DNA of 64,000 nt from GCA-003244245 sp035606945 (GTDB lineage Bacteria > Actinomycetota > Actinomycetes > Mycobacteriales > Pseudonocardiaceae): NCBI GenBank assembly GCA_035606945.1, contig DATNDR010000074.1, positions 1 through 64,000 of the forward strand, in the 5' to 3' direction. Position numbers and translations under genes: made by a program. The notes below the pieces were generated by a model, which saw only the letters and a program-made list of their open reading frames with translations, did no database searches and had not been told where the DNA came from. Shown here piece by piece: positions 48,111 to 57,248 of the stretch. Position 1 is the stretch's first letter; each line of letters opens with the position of its first letter.

Positions 48111-49334
48111 TCAGGCTATGCGGAAGACCCAACGGCGCAGGAGGAGGAATCGCATCAGGGTGGCGGCTGCGTTGGCTGCGACGAGCAGGGTGAGCTCTAC
48201 TGCGGCCGGTGGTGTGCTGTTCAGGTAATGTGCGCCGGCCAGTGTGCCGCTGGTCACGCCTAAAGCGAACCCGAAGACGATCAGTCCTTGAAGTTGATGG
48301 CGCGTCCTGCGCTGGCGGCCGGTGACGCCGAAGGTGAATCGCCGGTTCAGCGCTGTGTTCACGATTGCGGTGATCAATAGGGTCAGGGCGTTGGCACCTT
48401 GGGCACCCAACCGGTTGTGCAGCAGGAGGAACAGGAGCAGGTAAGCCAGCGTGCTGAACACCCCGATGACGCCGAAGCGCACCAGTTGGCGAGTCAGACC
48501 GGCCGGTACGCCCGGCGTGGCCGGCTCCAGTGGAGTTCGTCCCAGCAGGGCACGGAGATCATTTACCGGCAGCTTGCCGGTCGCGAATGCGCGGGCCAGG
48601 CGGGCGATTCCGCTGAGGTCGGCTTTTGCGGTGTCGACGACGTGCACCCGGCTGTCAGGGTCGTCGATCCAGTCGACCGGAACCTCGTGGATCCGCAGCC
48701 CGCTGCGCTCGGCGAGCACGAGCAGTTCGGTGTCGAAAAACCATTCGTTGTCCCGGACGAGCGGCAGCAGGTGCTCGGCGACCTCCCGCCGGATGGCTTT
48801 GAACCCGCACTGCGCGTCGGAGAAGCCGGTGGACAGGGTGTGGCGGAGCATCAGGTTGTAGCTGCGGGAGATGAACTCCCGCTTCGCGCCGCGCACGATG
48901 CGTGACCCTCGGTGCAGCCGGGTGCCGATGGCGAGGTCGGAGTGGCCCGAGACCAGCGGTGCGATCAGTGGCAGCAGAGCCGCGAGGTCGGTCGACAGGT
49001 CGACGTCCATGTAGACCAGCACCGCCGCGTTAGAGCTCGACCAGACTGTCCGCAGGGCACGTCCGCGGCCTTTCTCCGGCAGGTGCACGACTCGTACCGA
49101 CGGAATTTCCGCAGCCAGCCGGTTCGCGATCTCCAGCGTTGCATCGGTGCTGGCGTTGTCGGCGACCGTGATCTGAAACGAGTAGGGCATCCCGGTGGTG
49201 AGGTGCCCAAGCAGACCTCGCACGCACGGCTCGAGGTCGATCTCTTCATTGTGGACGGGAATGACTATGTCGACAACAGGTGAGAGCGCAGGCCCACCGG
49301 AGGTAGCTGCCGCAGCGACGTCGCCAAGGGTCAC
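48111..49334 (-). CDS. GT2 glycosyltransferase fused to GtrA membrane domain (polyprenol-phosphate mannose synthase-like)
   Basis: 407 residues. The GT-A domain covers about 18-255: DIVIPVHNEEIDLEPCV, the DxD in YMDVDLSTDLAALL, and FSDAQCGFKAIRREV. A four-helix GtrA domain follows at about 275-400. DPM1-like enzymes make polyprenol-phosphate mannose, the donor for Pmt. It is divergent from the pmt gene. GTG start without a clear ribosome site. Confidence 0.82.
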   Translation of the reverse strand: MTLGDVAAAATSGGPALSPVVDIVIPVHNEEIDLEPCVRGLLGHLTTGMPYSFQITVADNASTDATLEIANRLAAEIPSVRVVHLPEKGRGRALRTVWSSSNAAVLVYMDVDLSTDLAALLPLIAPLVSGHSDLAIGTRLHRGSRIVRGAKREFISRSYNLMLRHTLSTGFSDAQCGFKAIRREVAEHLLPLVRDNEWFFDTELLVLAERSGLRIHEVPVDWIDDPDSRVHVVDTAKADLSGIARLARAFATGKLPVNDLRALLGRTPLEPATPGVPAGLTRQLVRFGVIGVFSTLAYLLLFLLLHNRLGAQGANALTLLITAIVNTALNRRFTFGVTGRQRRTRHQLQGLIVFGFALGVTSGTLAGAHYLNSTPPAAVELTLLVAANAAATLMRFLLLRRWVFRIA

Positions 49335-49604
49335 GCTCGAAACAGTAAGGAGAATGTCAACGCCACCATTATCGCGCAGAGTGGAGTGTTCGTCACTCCG
49401 CGCGGAAAACCAAGGTGAGACGTGCTCTTGGGGGCGGGCTGCACTCAGGATTATACGAGTGTTTCCTTCACTGTTGATCCCTTCTTAACCCGGCGCTTTA
49501 GTGGCGAGGCCAGGATGCGCCCACCCGGAAGATGAGTGGCAGTGATGATGCCTGCGCAGAATGGCGGGCGTCAATGACAGGGCACGAAACGATGATCTCG
49601 CCAA
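49335..49604. other. Divergent intergenic region before pmt
   Basis: About 270 bases between the divergent GT2 and pmt genes, containing the promoters of both. Leader module E begins at its right end. I see no RNA gene. Confidence 0.4.
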
Positions 49605-49713
49605 TAGATGTCCCTTGTACATGACCGTGCCTGTGTGTCGTGGTCCGCCGTTCGATCGATGTTCACACCCGTCTTGCACAGTGCCCTCCGCGGGCCGTCC
49701 GCATGGAATGGAG
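49605..49713 (+). promoter_or_regulatory. Phosphate-locus leader module, copy E (before pmt)
   Basis: TAGATGTCCCTT is followed by GTA at 49617 and GTTCACA at 49661, exactly 44 bases on as in copies B, C and D. GGAG lies at 49710, 42 bases after TTCACA and 6 bases before the pmt GTG. The middle diverges from the other copies. The last 30 bases nearly match copy F upstream of pstS. Confidence 0.6.
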
Positions 49714-49719
49714 TGTTGC

Positions 49720-51210
49720 GTGGTAGGTTCGGTCCGCTCTCGGCCCCTCGAACACTCGAGCAAGCGCGCTACTGGCGATGGAGATCAGGACGCGACGTCC
49801 CTTCGCAAGCCTGATGCCTCTGGTGGCGTAGGTGCAGCCTGGCGGCGGCTGAACCTGCCTCCGGAGCTGCTCTGGCTGATCTTCTTCGCGGCGGTGACCC
49901 GCCTGGCGGCGATCACCCACCCGCGCGCGATCGTCTTCGACGAGGTGTACTTCCGGGACACCGCGCTGCGCTACCTCCAGGGCTCGTACTTCTTCGACCT
50001 CCACCCCCCGCTGGGGAAGCTGCTGCTGGCCGGCTGGGCAAAGCTGGCCGGGGTCACCGCCAACACGCAGTCCACCGATCCTGCGGTGGCCCTGCGCATC
50101 CTGCCTGCGCTGGCCGGTACGGCGCTGGTGGCGGTGTTCTACCAGTTGCTGCGCGAGCTGGCGGCCAGCCGGCGGGTGGCGACGTTCGGGGCGGCACTAC
50201 TGTCGTTAGACAACGCGATCCTCGTCGAGTCCCGGTTCACCCTCATTGACAGCATGCTGTTGTTGTTCGGCATTGGGGCCATCACCTGCTACTTGGCGTC
50301 CCGGCGCCGCACCGGACGGGCGCACTGGATCCCGCTGATTGCCAGCGCTGTGCTGGCCGGAATGGCTGCCAGCACCAAGCTGACCGGCCTGTCTGCACTC
50401 GGCGTGATCGGGCTGGTGTGGCTGGCTCAGACGCTGCGCACGCGGGTCAGCTGGCGGCTCGCACTACCCCAGGCAGGCGTCCTGCTCCTCATCCCGGCCG
50501 TTGTTTACGTCAGCGTCTTCGCCATCCATTTCCAGCTGCTGCCCCATAGTGGCCCGGGTGATGCGTTCATGTCTGCGCGCTTCCAATCCACCCTGGTCGG
50601 CAACCCCCACTACAGCCCGGGCGCCGGCATGTCGTTCACCGACCGCTTCATCGAGCTGAACCAGGCGATGCACAGCTATGAGCTCGCGCTCGACAACAGC
50701 CACCACCCCTACAGCTCCAGCTGGTTGAGCTGGCCATTGCTGAAGCGCCCCGTCTACTACTGGACCGGCGGTAAGGAGTACATCTATCTCCAGGGCAACC
50801 CGGTCATCTGGTGGGGCCTGTTAGTGGGCGTGGTGATCGTCGCGGTCGGCTGGATGCGCCGCCCGGAGCTTTTCGCACGGCATCGCTGGGCAATGGCTCT
50901 ACTGGGTGTCGCGTGGGCAGCCAATTTCCTGCCGTTCGCCACCATCGTCCGGCCGATGTTTCTCTACCACTACTTCTTTGCGTTCATGTTCTGCATCGCA
51001 GCGGTCAGTATCGGGCTTGGACTGCTGGCAGGCTGGATGACCGACGGTGAGAAGGCGTGGCAGTTCCCATCCCGGGGTTCAGCTGCCCTGTACTGGGGGA
51101 TCCTCGCGGTCGCGCTGGCGTGCTTCCTGTTCTTCGCCCCACTCTCCTACGGGCTCCCGCTCAGTGACGGCGGCCTGTCGGCTCGCATCTGGTTGGGTTC
51201 GTGGCGCTGA
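49720..51210 (+). CDS. pmt: Protein O-mannosyltransferase (GT39)
   Basis: About 496 residues, GT-C fold with roughly ten membrane helices. The first loop holds the catalytic acidic pair in IVFDEVYFRDTALRYLQG and the DLHPPLGKLLLAG motif. A later block is STKLTGLSALGVIG. Pmt transfers mannose from polyprenol-phosphate mannose to Ser/Thr of secreted proteins. I chose the GTG at 49720 because GGAG sits 6 bases upstream and the same start context is repeated in copy F. A longer frame from 49561 runs through the leader module. The stop overlaps the next gene. Confidence 0.9.
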   Translation: MVGSVRSRPLEHSSKRATGDGDQDATSLRKPDASGGVGAAWRRLNLPPELLWLIFFAAVTRLAAITHPRAIVFDEVYFRDTALRYLQGSYFFDLHPPLGKLLLAGWAKLAGVTANTQSTDPAVALRILPALAGTALVAVFYQLLRELAASRRVATFGAALLSLDNAILVESRFTLIDSMLLLFGIGAITCYLASRRRTGRAHWIPLIASAVLAGMAASTKLTGLSALGVIGLVWLAQTLRTRVSWRLALPQAGVLLLIPAVVYVSVFAIHFQLLPHSGPGDAFMSARFQSTLVGNPHYSPGAGMSFTDRFIELNQAMHSYELALDNSHHPYSSSWLSWPLLKRPVYYWTGGKEYIYLQGNPVIWWGLLVGVVIVAVGWMRRPELFARHRWAMALLGVAWAANFLPFATIVRPMFLYHYFFAFMFCIAAVSIGLGLLAGWMTDGEKAWQFPSRGSAALYWGILAVALACFLFFAPLSYGLPLSDGGLSARIWLGSWR

Positions 51211-53102
51211 TCCTGTTCCTATCGGCGCTCCTACTGGGGGCTGCCATCGTCTGGTGGCTCCAGCTGCCGCTCTATCCCTTCGAGGCCGCGGCGCTCACTA
51301 TTGTGATCGGCCTGTTCGTCTGGACCTGGCTGGCGTTCCTCGCGTCGCTGGTCCTGCCGTACCACTTCGCGATCCCGCTCACCATCGGGCTGGGCGCCGG
51401 CGCCTGCGTCGTGTTGTGGAAGCCGGGTCGGCCCACATGGCGCCCGCTCGAAGGGGGTAGGCCCGGCTGGATCCTCTGGGGCGTGGCCAGCCTGGGCACC
51501 ACGGCGTTGCTCGGCACGCTGTTCTGGACGCACAGCCTCCCGTCAGACCGGACGGGGGTATATACGGCCGGGGCGACCTGGGGTGATTTCGGGCTGCACG
51601 CGTCGATCATCAGCCACCTCGCGGTGTTCGACCGGATGCCGCTGGACCTGCCGGTCGCGAGCGGGGCGCGGATGACCTACCCGTTCCTCGTCGACTTCCT
51701 CTCGGCCCTCTACCTCCGCGACGGCTGGAGCCTGCATCTCGGCCTGTTCCTGCCCGCTGTCCTGCTGTCACTGGCCATCTGCCAGCTGCTGCTCTCCTTC
51801 AGCCTGCGACTGTTCGGCCACGTCGGTGCCGCTGTGATAGGCCTCGCATCGTTCTTGCTGATCGGTTCGGCCGCCGGGCTGCCCGCCGCCTTCGCCGACT
51901 GGCGGCACAGCGGTAAAAGCCTGCCGGACTTCCTCTCTAACCTCCCGCTGGACTACACCGTGCTCAGCGCGCAGAACGGCAACGTCACCAATCTCGTCAC
52001 GGATGCTCTGCTGCCGCAGCGCGCAATCCTGTTCGGCTTCGGGGTCGGGCTCGCCGTGCTGATCCTGCTGCATGCCGCCCGGCGCACCGGTGAGCGGCGG
52101 CGGTACCTGCTCGTCAGCGGCGCGCTGATCGGGCTGCTGCCGATGGCCCACCCGCACTCGTTCATCGCATGTGGGGCGGTGCTCTTCGTCTTCACCGTGG
52201 AGTCCGCCGTCCGTCAGCGCCGGGTCCCCTGGAGTCATCTAGCCGCAGGGGGGATCGCGCTCGGCCTGACCGCACCGCAGCTGGCGTGGCAACAGCTGGC
52301 CAACCACGGCGGCACCGGAGGACGGGTCCGCCTCGGCTGGATGGTGGGCAACGGCGAGTCGATCTGGACATTTTGGTGGACCAACTTCGGCCTGATGGGC
52401 GTCCTGTTCGTCGCCCTGCCGTTCGTGTTGCTGCGTCCGGGTTGGCGGCACTACCTGGTGTGGTACCTGCCCTTCCTGGGGATTCTCCTCGCCACCCAGA
52501 TGTATGTGTTCCAGCCGTTCGAGTACGACAACCTCAAGCTGATCTACTACGTGTACCTCATGGCTGGCCTGTTCGCCGGTTTCCTCGCAGTCCAGATCTA
52601 CCAGGCGAGGCGCTGGAGCCTCGCGGTGCTGGTACCGGCTGGTCTCATCGTGGCGCTCCCGGGCGCCCTGTCGATCACCCACGAGTTTCAGATGCGCTAC
52701 CAGTTCGCGGACAACGCTGATGTGGCGCTCGCTGGGTGGGTCCGCGCCAACACCGCGCCCGAGGACGTGTTCATCGGCCCTGAGCGACCTGGCGCACCGG
52801 TCGCGACGCTGGGTGGGCGGTCGATCGTACTGGGCTACCAGGGCTGGCTATTCAACTTCAGCCTGCCCTATGCGCAGCGGGAGGCTGCGGTCAGCGCCGC
52901 GCTCCAGGGCAGGGTCAACGACCCGATGGTGCGCAGGTTCGCCCCTGATTATCTCGTTGTCGGCGCGAACGAGGACAAAGCCTGGACGATCGATCGGAAC
53001 TCGCTCGCGAGCCTGCCGGTCGCCTACCACAACGCCGAGTGGACGGTCTACCGATTGCCGGGCGTCCGGCTCTCCGACCGGGGCAAGGCGAAGCCCCGCT
53101 AG
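51201..53102 (+). CDS. Polytopic membrane protein, GT-C-like
   Basis: 633 residues with about 12 membrane helices over residues 1-490, then a periplasmic C-terminal domain of about 140 residues. A loop after the second or third helix has WGDFGLHASIISHLAVFDRMP, an acidic pattern seen in GT-C glycosyltransferases. The GTG overlaps the pmt stop, so the two are coupled. It may be a further sugar transferase for the same glycoproteins. Sugar and acceptor unknown. Confidence 0.7.
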   Translation: MALILFLSALLLGAAIVWWLQLPLYPFEAAALTIVIGLFVWTWLAFLASLVLPYHFAIPLTIGLGAGACVVLWKPGRPTWRPLEGGRPGWILWGVASLGTTALLGTLFWTHSLPSDRTGVYTAGATWGDFGLHASIISHLAVFDRMPLDLPVASGARMTYPFLVDFLSALYLRDGWSLHLGLFLPAVLLSLAICQLLLSFSLRLFGHVGAAVIGLASFLLIGSAAGLPAAFADWRHSGKSLPDFLSNLPLDYTVLSAQNGNVTNLVTDALLPQRAILFGFGVGLAVLILLHAARRTGERRRYLLVSGALIGLLPMAHPHSFIACGAVLFVFTVESAVRQRRVPWSHLAAGGIALGLTAPQLAWQQLANHGGTGGRVRLGWMVGNGESIWTFWWTNFGLMGVLFVALPFVLLRPGWRHYLVWYLPFLGILLATQMYVFQPFEYDNLKLIYYVYLMAGLFAGFLAVQIYQARRWSLAVLVPAGLIVALPGALSITHEFQMRYQFADNADVALAGWVRANTAPEDVFIGPERPGAPVATLGGRSIVLGYQGWLFNFSLPYAQREAAVSAALQGRVNDPMVRRFAPDYLVVGANEDKAWTIDRNSLASLPVAYHNAEWTVYRLPGVRLSDRGKAKPR

Positions 53103-53120
53103 CGCCGCTTGGGCGCTAGC
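53098..53120 (+). terminator. Hairpin after the polytopic membrane gene
   Basis: A 9-bp stem (53098-53106 and 53112-53120) with a 5-base loop covers the stop codon of the upstream gene. No T-run follows, so it is a terminator-like or mRNA-stabilising hairpin. Confidence 0.5.
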
Positions 53121-53732
53121 CATGGACAGATCGACGTATAACGATGCCCGCTTTGGATCGTGGGTAGACTTTGGCTGCGCTCGTTTTCCCGGTATCCTTA
53201 ACGAACCGCTATACCGCGACGGCTTCTTTCGCTCATACCAATGGTCGAGAAACTGATAGCTCGTGTGCGGGATGACGCGTACTGGGACCACCACGCGAGC
53301 ATGGTTGGGCTTGGGGGAGTCGATCCGCAGGAAGTGCGTTCCATCGGCCGCCGCACCACTGATAACCGCGGCCGTCGAGCTCCCGGGCACCCACTCAACG
53401 AACTTCCAGCCCACAGGCAAGCCGGGAAGCGATTCAAACGATTCGGTCAGTACTGGAAAGTTGTCGGCGAGCGCTGTCGCGGTGCCGAGTCCAAGAGATA
53501 CCAGCCATCCTAGGACGACGGCGAACAGAATGGTCGCCGCTCGCTTGGCTGCGGTCTGCTCTGCCTGAGATGCACGCAATCGCAACCTCGTGTTCTGGCC
53601 ATGATCGTCAACGCTCACCTGGTCGAGCGGTCGAGGAATCGGGAGCGGACCGCGCACCGGTTCCCGGCGCGTCGTGTTCAGGCCGGCAGCTGCCGATCTG
53701 TGCAAGGGATTCTGCAAGACGGGTATGAACAT
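53120..53732 (-). pseudogene. Truncated gene for a secreted or membrane protein with a carbohydrate-binding-like domain
   Basis: The - strand frame from 53732 encodes a basic stretch, one membrane segment (AATILFAVVLGWLVSLGLG) and a beta-sandwich-like part: FESLPGLPVGWKFVEWVPGS, then RIDSPKPNHARVVVPVRVIPHTSYQF. This resembles domains in actinobacterial glycosyltransferase-like membrane proteins. After about 53220 the sequence loses this character and runs antisense through the converging gene to 52848. It looks like the 5' remnant of a longer gene, but a short intact gene cannot be ruled out. Confidence 0.5.
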
Positions 53733-54002
53733 CTTTCGAACGGTGATTGACGTTACCGGACACGCTTGTTAAGGGGGATCAACGCTCGCGACTTAGGAGA
53801 GGCCAATGCGGCGTTCTACACAGGCGCAGGGGATCTTGAAGACCTCAGGCTGCGATCATTTATGCAGAAATCCCGGTGGCGGGCTTGATGCCAGCGTCAT
53901 TTGCGTCGATGGTGCGCGAGCTGCATTTATTTATTTGCCATCCGGATCGTGTAATTGATCGAATCGGACCGGCGGCAGAGATTGTCGATCAATCACCTCA
54001 AT
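53733..54002. other. Intergenic region before pstB leader
   Basis: About 270 bases, noticeably AT-richer than the surroundings (53920-54000). It should hold the promoter for pstB. No gene seen. Confidence 0.4.
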
Positions 54003-54090
54003 TAGCTATCCCTTGTGGGGTTTGTGGTAGTCAAAATGTCGATTGTTGGTCTTCTTTTGTTCACCTTCGCGGGGCAGCGTCGCCCCGGGC
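54003..54090 (+). promoter_or_regulatory. Phosphate-locus leader module, copy C (before pstB)
   Basis: TAGCTATCCCTT, then GTG at 54015, GTTCACC at 54059-54065, and the hairpin GGGGC (54071-54075) with GCCCC (54082-54086) around AGCGTC. Unlike the other copies, the pstB ribosome site (GAGGAG at 54186) lies about 120 bases further on. Confidence 0.72.
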
Positions 54091-54197
54091 ACGCTGCGCC
54101 GGGTCGATCAACGGCCCCGGCACAGTGCGTTCGGGCGCATTCCAGCCGCTGCCGGCGACCCGCCAAAGGTCCACGACTGGGATTTGAGGAGCTTTGA
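54015..54197 (+). CDS. Possible leader peptide, copy C
   Basis: A 60-codon GTG frame starting MGFVVVKMSIVGLLLFTFAG that ends 4 bases before the pstB ATG, with the pstB GAGGAG site inside its last codons. If translated it would be coupled to pstB. Residues 1-23 resemble the other copies and the remainder does not. Confidence 0.35.
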   Translation: MGFVVVKMSIVGLLLFTFAGQRRPGHAAPGRSTAPAQCVRAHSSRCRRPAKGPRLGFEEL

Positions 54198-54201
54198 CGC
54201 C

Positions 54202-55029
54202 ATGACCACGATCATGCCGACCACCCAACTGCAGGCCGTGTCGGGTACGGGTGACCTGGCCGCGTTGGAGGCTCGATCGATTTCGGCGTGGTTCGGCGAT
54301 CGCAAGGTGCTCGACCGGGTATCGCTATTCATGCCGGCCGGGTCGGTGACCGCTTTGATCGGGCCTTCGGGCTGCGGCAAGTCGACGTTCCTGCGGATTC
54401 TCAACCGCATGCACGAGCTGATCCCGAGCGCGACGCTGGCCGGTGAGGTCTTGTTGTCCGGCTCGGATATCTATGACCCGGGCTGGAAACTCACCGATGC
54501 CCGGAAAGCGATCGGGATGGTCTTTCAGAAGCCCAATCCGTTCCCGGCGATGTCGATCTGTGACAACGTGACGGCCGGGCTGAAGCTGACCGGCATCAAG
54601 GTCTCCCGCGAGGGGCGCGACGACCTTATCGAGGAGTGCCTGACCAAGGCCGGGCTGTGGCACGAGGTGCGCGACCGGCTGCGCCAACCCGGTGGAGCGC
54701 TGTCGGGTGGACAGCAGCAGCGGTTGTGCATCGCGCGGTCGTTGGCGGTGCGTCCCCGAGTGCTGCTGATGGACGAACCGTGCTCGGCGCTGGACCCCAC
54801 CTCGACGCGGCGCATCGAGCAGACCATCGCCGAACTCGCCAGCGAGGTGACCATCGTGATCGTCACCCACAACATGCAGCAGGCCGCCCGGGTCTCCCGG
54901 CAGAGCGCGTTCTTCCTCGCCGAGCAGGGCACGCCGGGCGTGATCGTCGAGGCCGGGCCCACCGCGAAGATCTTCGGCTCGCCGGAGGATCCCCGCACCT
55001 CCGACTACGTCAACGGCCGTTTCGGCTGA
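54202..55029 (+). CDS. pstB: Phosphate ABC transporter ATPase PstB
   Basis: A 275-residue ATPase. Walker A is GPSGCGKSTFLR, the signature is LSGGQQQRLCIARSL, Walker B is VLLMDEPCSALDP and the switch His is in VTHNMQQAARVS. It energises PstCA. The ATG at 54202 has GAGGAG 10 bases upstream. It is separated from pstC, pstA and pstS by 4.5 kb of other genes, an unusual order. Confidence 0.95.
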   Translation: MTTIMPTTQLQAVSGTGDLAALEARSISAWFGDRKVLDRVSLFMPAGSVTALIGPSGCGKSTFLRILNRMHELIPSATLAGEVLLSGSDIYDPGWKLTDARKAIGMVFQKPNPFPAMSICDNVTAGLKLTGIKVSREGRDDLIEECLTKAGLWHEVRDRLRQPGGALSGGQQQRLCIARSLAVRPRVLLMDEPCSALDPTSTRRIEQTIAELASEVTIVIVTHNMQQAARVSRQSAFFLAEQGTPGVIVEAGPTAKIFGSPEDPRTSDYVNGRFG

Positions 55030-55063
55030 TCCGCTGGCAACCAGGACCAGGGAGGACTCTGGC

Positions 55064-56320
55064 ATGACTGATCCGGACTCCGAGGATGACCAGCCGCAGG
55101 CGCGGCTACGGCTGCCGCATGGGCGCCGCACGCGCATTGCTGCCGCCATCACGGGTTGCCTAGTGAGCCTCGGAGTGCCGATCGCCGCGCTGAGCAGTCC
55201 CACGCTCACGGTTGATCAGCAACCTGTTCGGCCTCCTGACGACCCGGCCGGGTTGGGCATCACCGGTGACCCACCGCTCAGCGCGGCGCCGGCGATCGGG
55301 CTCGGTGGCGACGGGCTAGCGGCTGGTGCGTTGCCGAGCGCGCTGCCAGGCATTCCTATCCCTCCAGATCTACCGGACGGACCATTGGGAATTCCAGGCG
55401 CGGTGCTCGATGCCTACCAGTTCGCGCAACGGACGCTGGCTGCCACCCGGCCGGCATGCCACCTGTCGTGGGCCGTGCTGGCGGGAATCGGCCGCATCGA
55501 ATCCGATCATGCCAGCGACGGGCGAGTGGACACTTTCGGGAACACCGTAGGGCCGATCCTGGGTCCGCGACTTGATGGGTCGCCGGGAATCGCCTCAATC
55601 CCGGACACCGACCAGGGCGTGCTAGACGGCGACACCGTCTGGGACCGCGCGGTGGGTCCGATGCAGTTCATTCCGTCCACCTGGCGCAGCTTCGGCGTCG
55701 ACGGCAACGGCGATGGGGTGGCGAACCCGAACAACATCTACGACTCCACCATCACGACCGGGCTGTACCTGTGCGCTGGCGGCACAAACCTGTCTGATCC
55801 GGTCCAGCTGCAAGCGGCTGTGTTCCGGTACAACCAATCGGCCACGTACGTCGACGTTGTGCTGCGGTGGGCTCATGCGTACCTGACCGGTGTCGTGCCT
55901 ATCCCATCGGCGCCCGGACCAGTACCGCCGGGCATCAACGGCAACGGTGGCCGGCTCACACCTATCGATATCGCCCCGCCCGCGCCGGTAGCCGTTGCGC
56001 AAGCCGTGCCGGCAACGCCGGCTTCGTCAGCCTCGAGTCCGTCGCCGATACCACCGACGGCTACGCCGACGCCAGTTCCGGCGACGACCCCTGAAGCAAC
56101 GTCAACTCCGCCGTCCCCAACACCGACCGCAACCCCGGCGATTCTGCCGCCAACACCGAGTGCGACTCCGACGACACTGCCCCCGACGACTTCACCCGCG
56201 ACCACGCCCGCCCCGGCCGGGTCACCCTCCCCGAGTCCGTCGCCTACGCCCATCCCGACGCCGCCTTCACCACCACCGGCGACCACGACAACGTCGAGTC
56301 TGCCCCCAGCCGGACCCTGA
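55064..56320 (+). CDS. Lytic murein transglycosylase with Pro/Thr/Ser-rich tail
   Basis: 418 residues. The N-terminal signal or anchor lies at about residues 24-46. The transglycosylase domain spans about 110-285: SWAVLAGIGRIESDHASDG has the catalytic Glu, and VGPMQFIPSTWRSFGVDGNGDG is the MltB-like block. The last 120 residues are almost only Pro, Thr, Ser and Ala, a likely target of the Pmt mannosyltransferase in this locus. It follows pstB by 34 bases with a GGGAGGA site. Confidence 0.85.
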   Translation: MTDPDSEDDQPQARLRLPHGRRTRIAAAITGCLVSLGVPIAALSSPTLTVDQQPVRPPDDPAGLGITGDPPLSAAPAIGLGGDGLAAGALPSALPGIPIPPDLPDGPLGIPGAVLDAYQFAQRTLAATRPACHLSWAVLAGIGRIESDHASDGRVDTFGNTVGPILGPRLDGSPGIASIPDTDQGVLDGDTVWDRAVGPMQFIPSTWRSFGVDGNGDGVANPNNIYDSTITTGLYLCAGGTNLSDPVQLQAAVFRYNQSATYVDVVLRWAHAYLTGVVPIPSAPGPVPPGINGNGGRLTPIDIAPPAPVAVAQAVPATPASSASSPSPIPPTATPTPVPATTPEATSTPPSPTPTATPAILPPTPSATPTTLPPTTSPATTPAPAGSPSPSPSPTPIPTPPSPPPATTTTSSLPPAGP

Positions 56321-56369
56321 GCGGCAGCGGTGTGTCGTCATGACACATCGAGCGATCAAGGGTCGCTAG

Positions 56370-57248
56370 TCACCACCGCTGACAGCGTGCCTGGTGAGGA
56401 GCCCGTTTCGCTGGATGGCTCCGTGGTGATGTCGGTGCTGCGGGGAGTGCCAGATCGATTGGATAGGGTAGGCCGAAGGCCATGTCGCTCCAGGCCCACA
56501 GCGTGTGCAGGATCCGGTCATACCCGGTGTAGGGCTCGAGGCTGTGGAAGACCCGGTAGTTGTCCAGACAGAGCAAGTCCCCAGGGTGGAGCAGGAACCG
56601 CGGCGCGCTTCGGGCGGCCTCCTCGGTGAGTCGTGCCCAGGCGGCGAGGTGCTGACGGTCGTCAGGCCGGGCCGGGCCGTCGTCGCGGAGCCGTTGGTGT
56701 GGATGGCGGCGCACGGTGAGGCGCCCACCGCAGGTCCGCGACGCCACTGGTCGGCGGCTGGGGACAGCCTTGCCGGTTCCGAGCGAGCGAAGTCCATTGG
56801 GCCGGCCGTGCTCCAGCTTGACATCCCACAGGAACCGGCTCAGCGCTCGCTGAGTGGGGTTGCTGGCTATCGAGTCAACGAGGCGCTGGCCATCGACGAG
56901 AGACAGCTCGCCGCCTGCGGTGACCTGGCGCTCACACAGGAGAAACACCAGGTCCGGATAGTAGTCGCCGAACTCCGTGTAACCGTCGATGTGCAGCTGG
57001 AGTGCCACGCTGGGGTTGCCGTCCCCGCTTTGGGCTACCGAACCGCAGTGGGTGTGGTGGTCAGGGGTGGTGCTGGTGGGCGACTGGTGGATGAACAGGC
57101 GGGGCCCGAAGACGTCCCGGGCGCCGGTGAGCATGCCTGCGGGGTCGGTGCTGTTGGAAGCGAAGATGACCGCGCCATCGCTGGACCATAAGTGGAATGC
57201 GCGACCTGGGTCCGCAGTACGTTCGGGGGTCAGCCCTGCGGTGCACAT
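56370..57248 (-). CDS. TauD/TfdA-type Fe(II)/2-oxoglutarate oxygenase
   Basis: About 292 residues. The iron ligands are in LHIDGYTEFGDYYPD (His-x-Asp) and, near the C-terminus, the distal His in CLDNYRVFHSLEPY followed by the 2-oxoglutarate-binding Arg in YDRILHTLW. The ATG at 57248 has AAGGAG 6 bases upstream. Substrate unknown. A phosphonate or taurine-like role is possible beside phosphate genes, but the sequence does not show it. Confidence 0.8.
   Translation of the reverse strand: MCTAGLTPERTADPGRAFHLWSSDGAVIFASNSTDPAGMLTGARDVFGPRLFIHQSPTSTTPDHHTHCGSVAQSGDGNPSVALQLHIDGYTEFGDYYPDLVFLLCERQVTAGGELSLVDGQRLVDSIASNPTQRALSRFLWDVKLEHGRPNGLRSLGTGKAVPSRRPVASRTCGGRLTVRRHPHQRLRDDGPARPDDRQHLAAWARLTEEAARSAPRFLLHPGDLLCLDNYRVFHSLEPYTGYDRILHTLWAWSDMAFGLPYPIDLALPAAPTSPRSHPAKRAPHQARCQRW

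Noticed and set aside
49561..49719. Longer pmt gene starting at ATG 49561
   Set aside because: The added 53 residues are read through leader module E and lack any membrane or family character. The GTG at 49720 has a good ribosome site.
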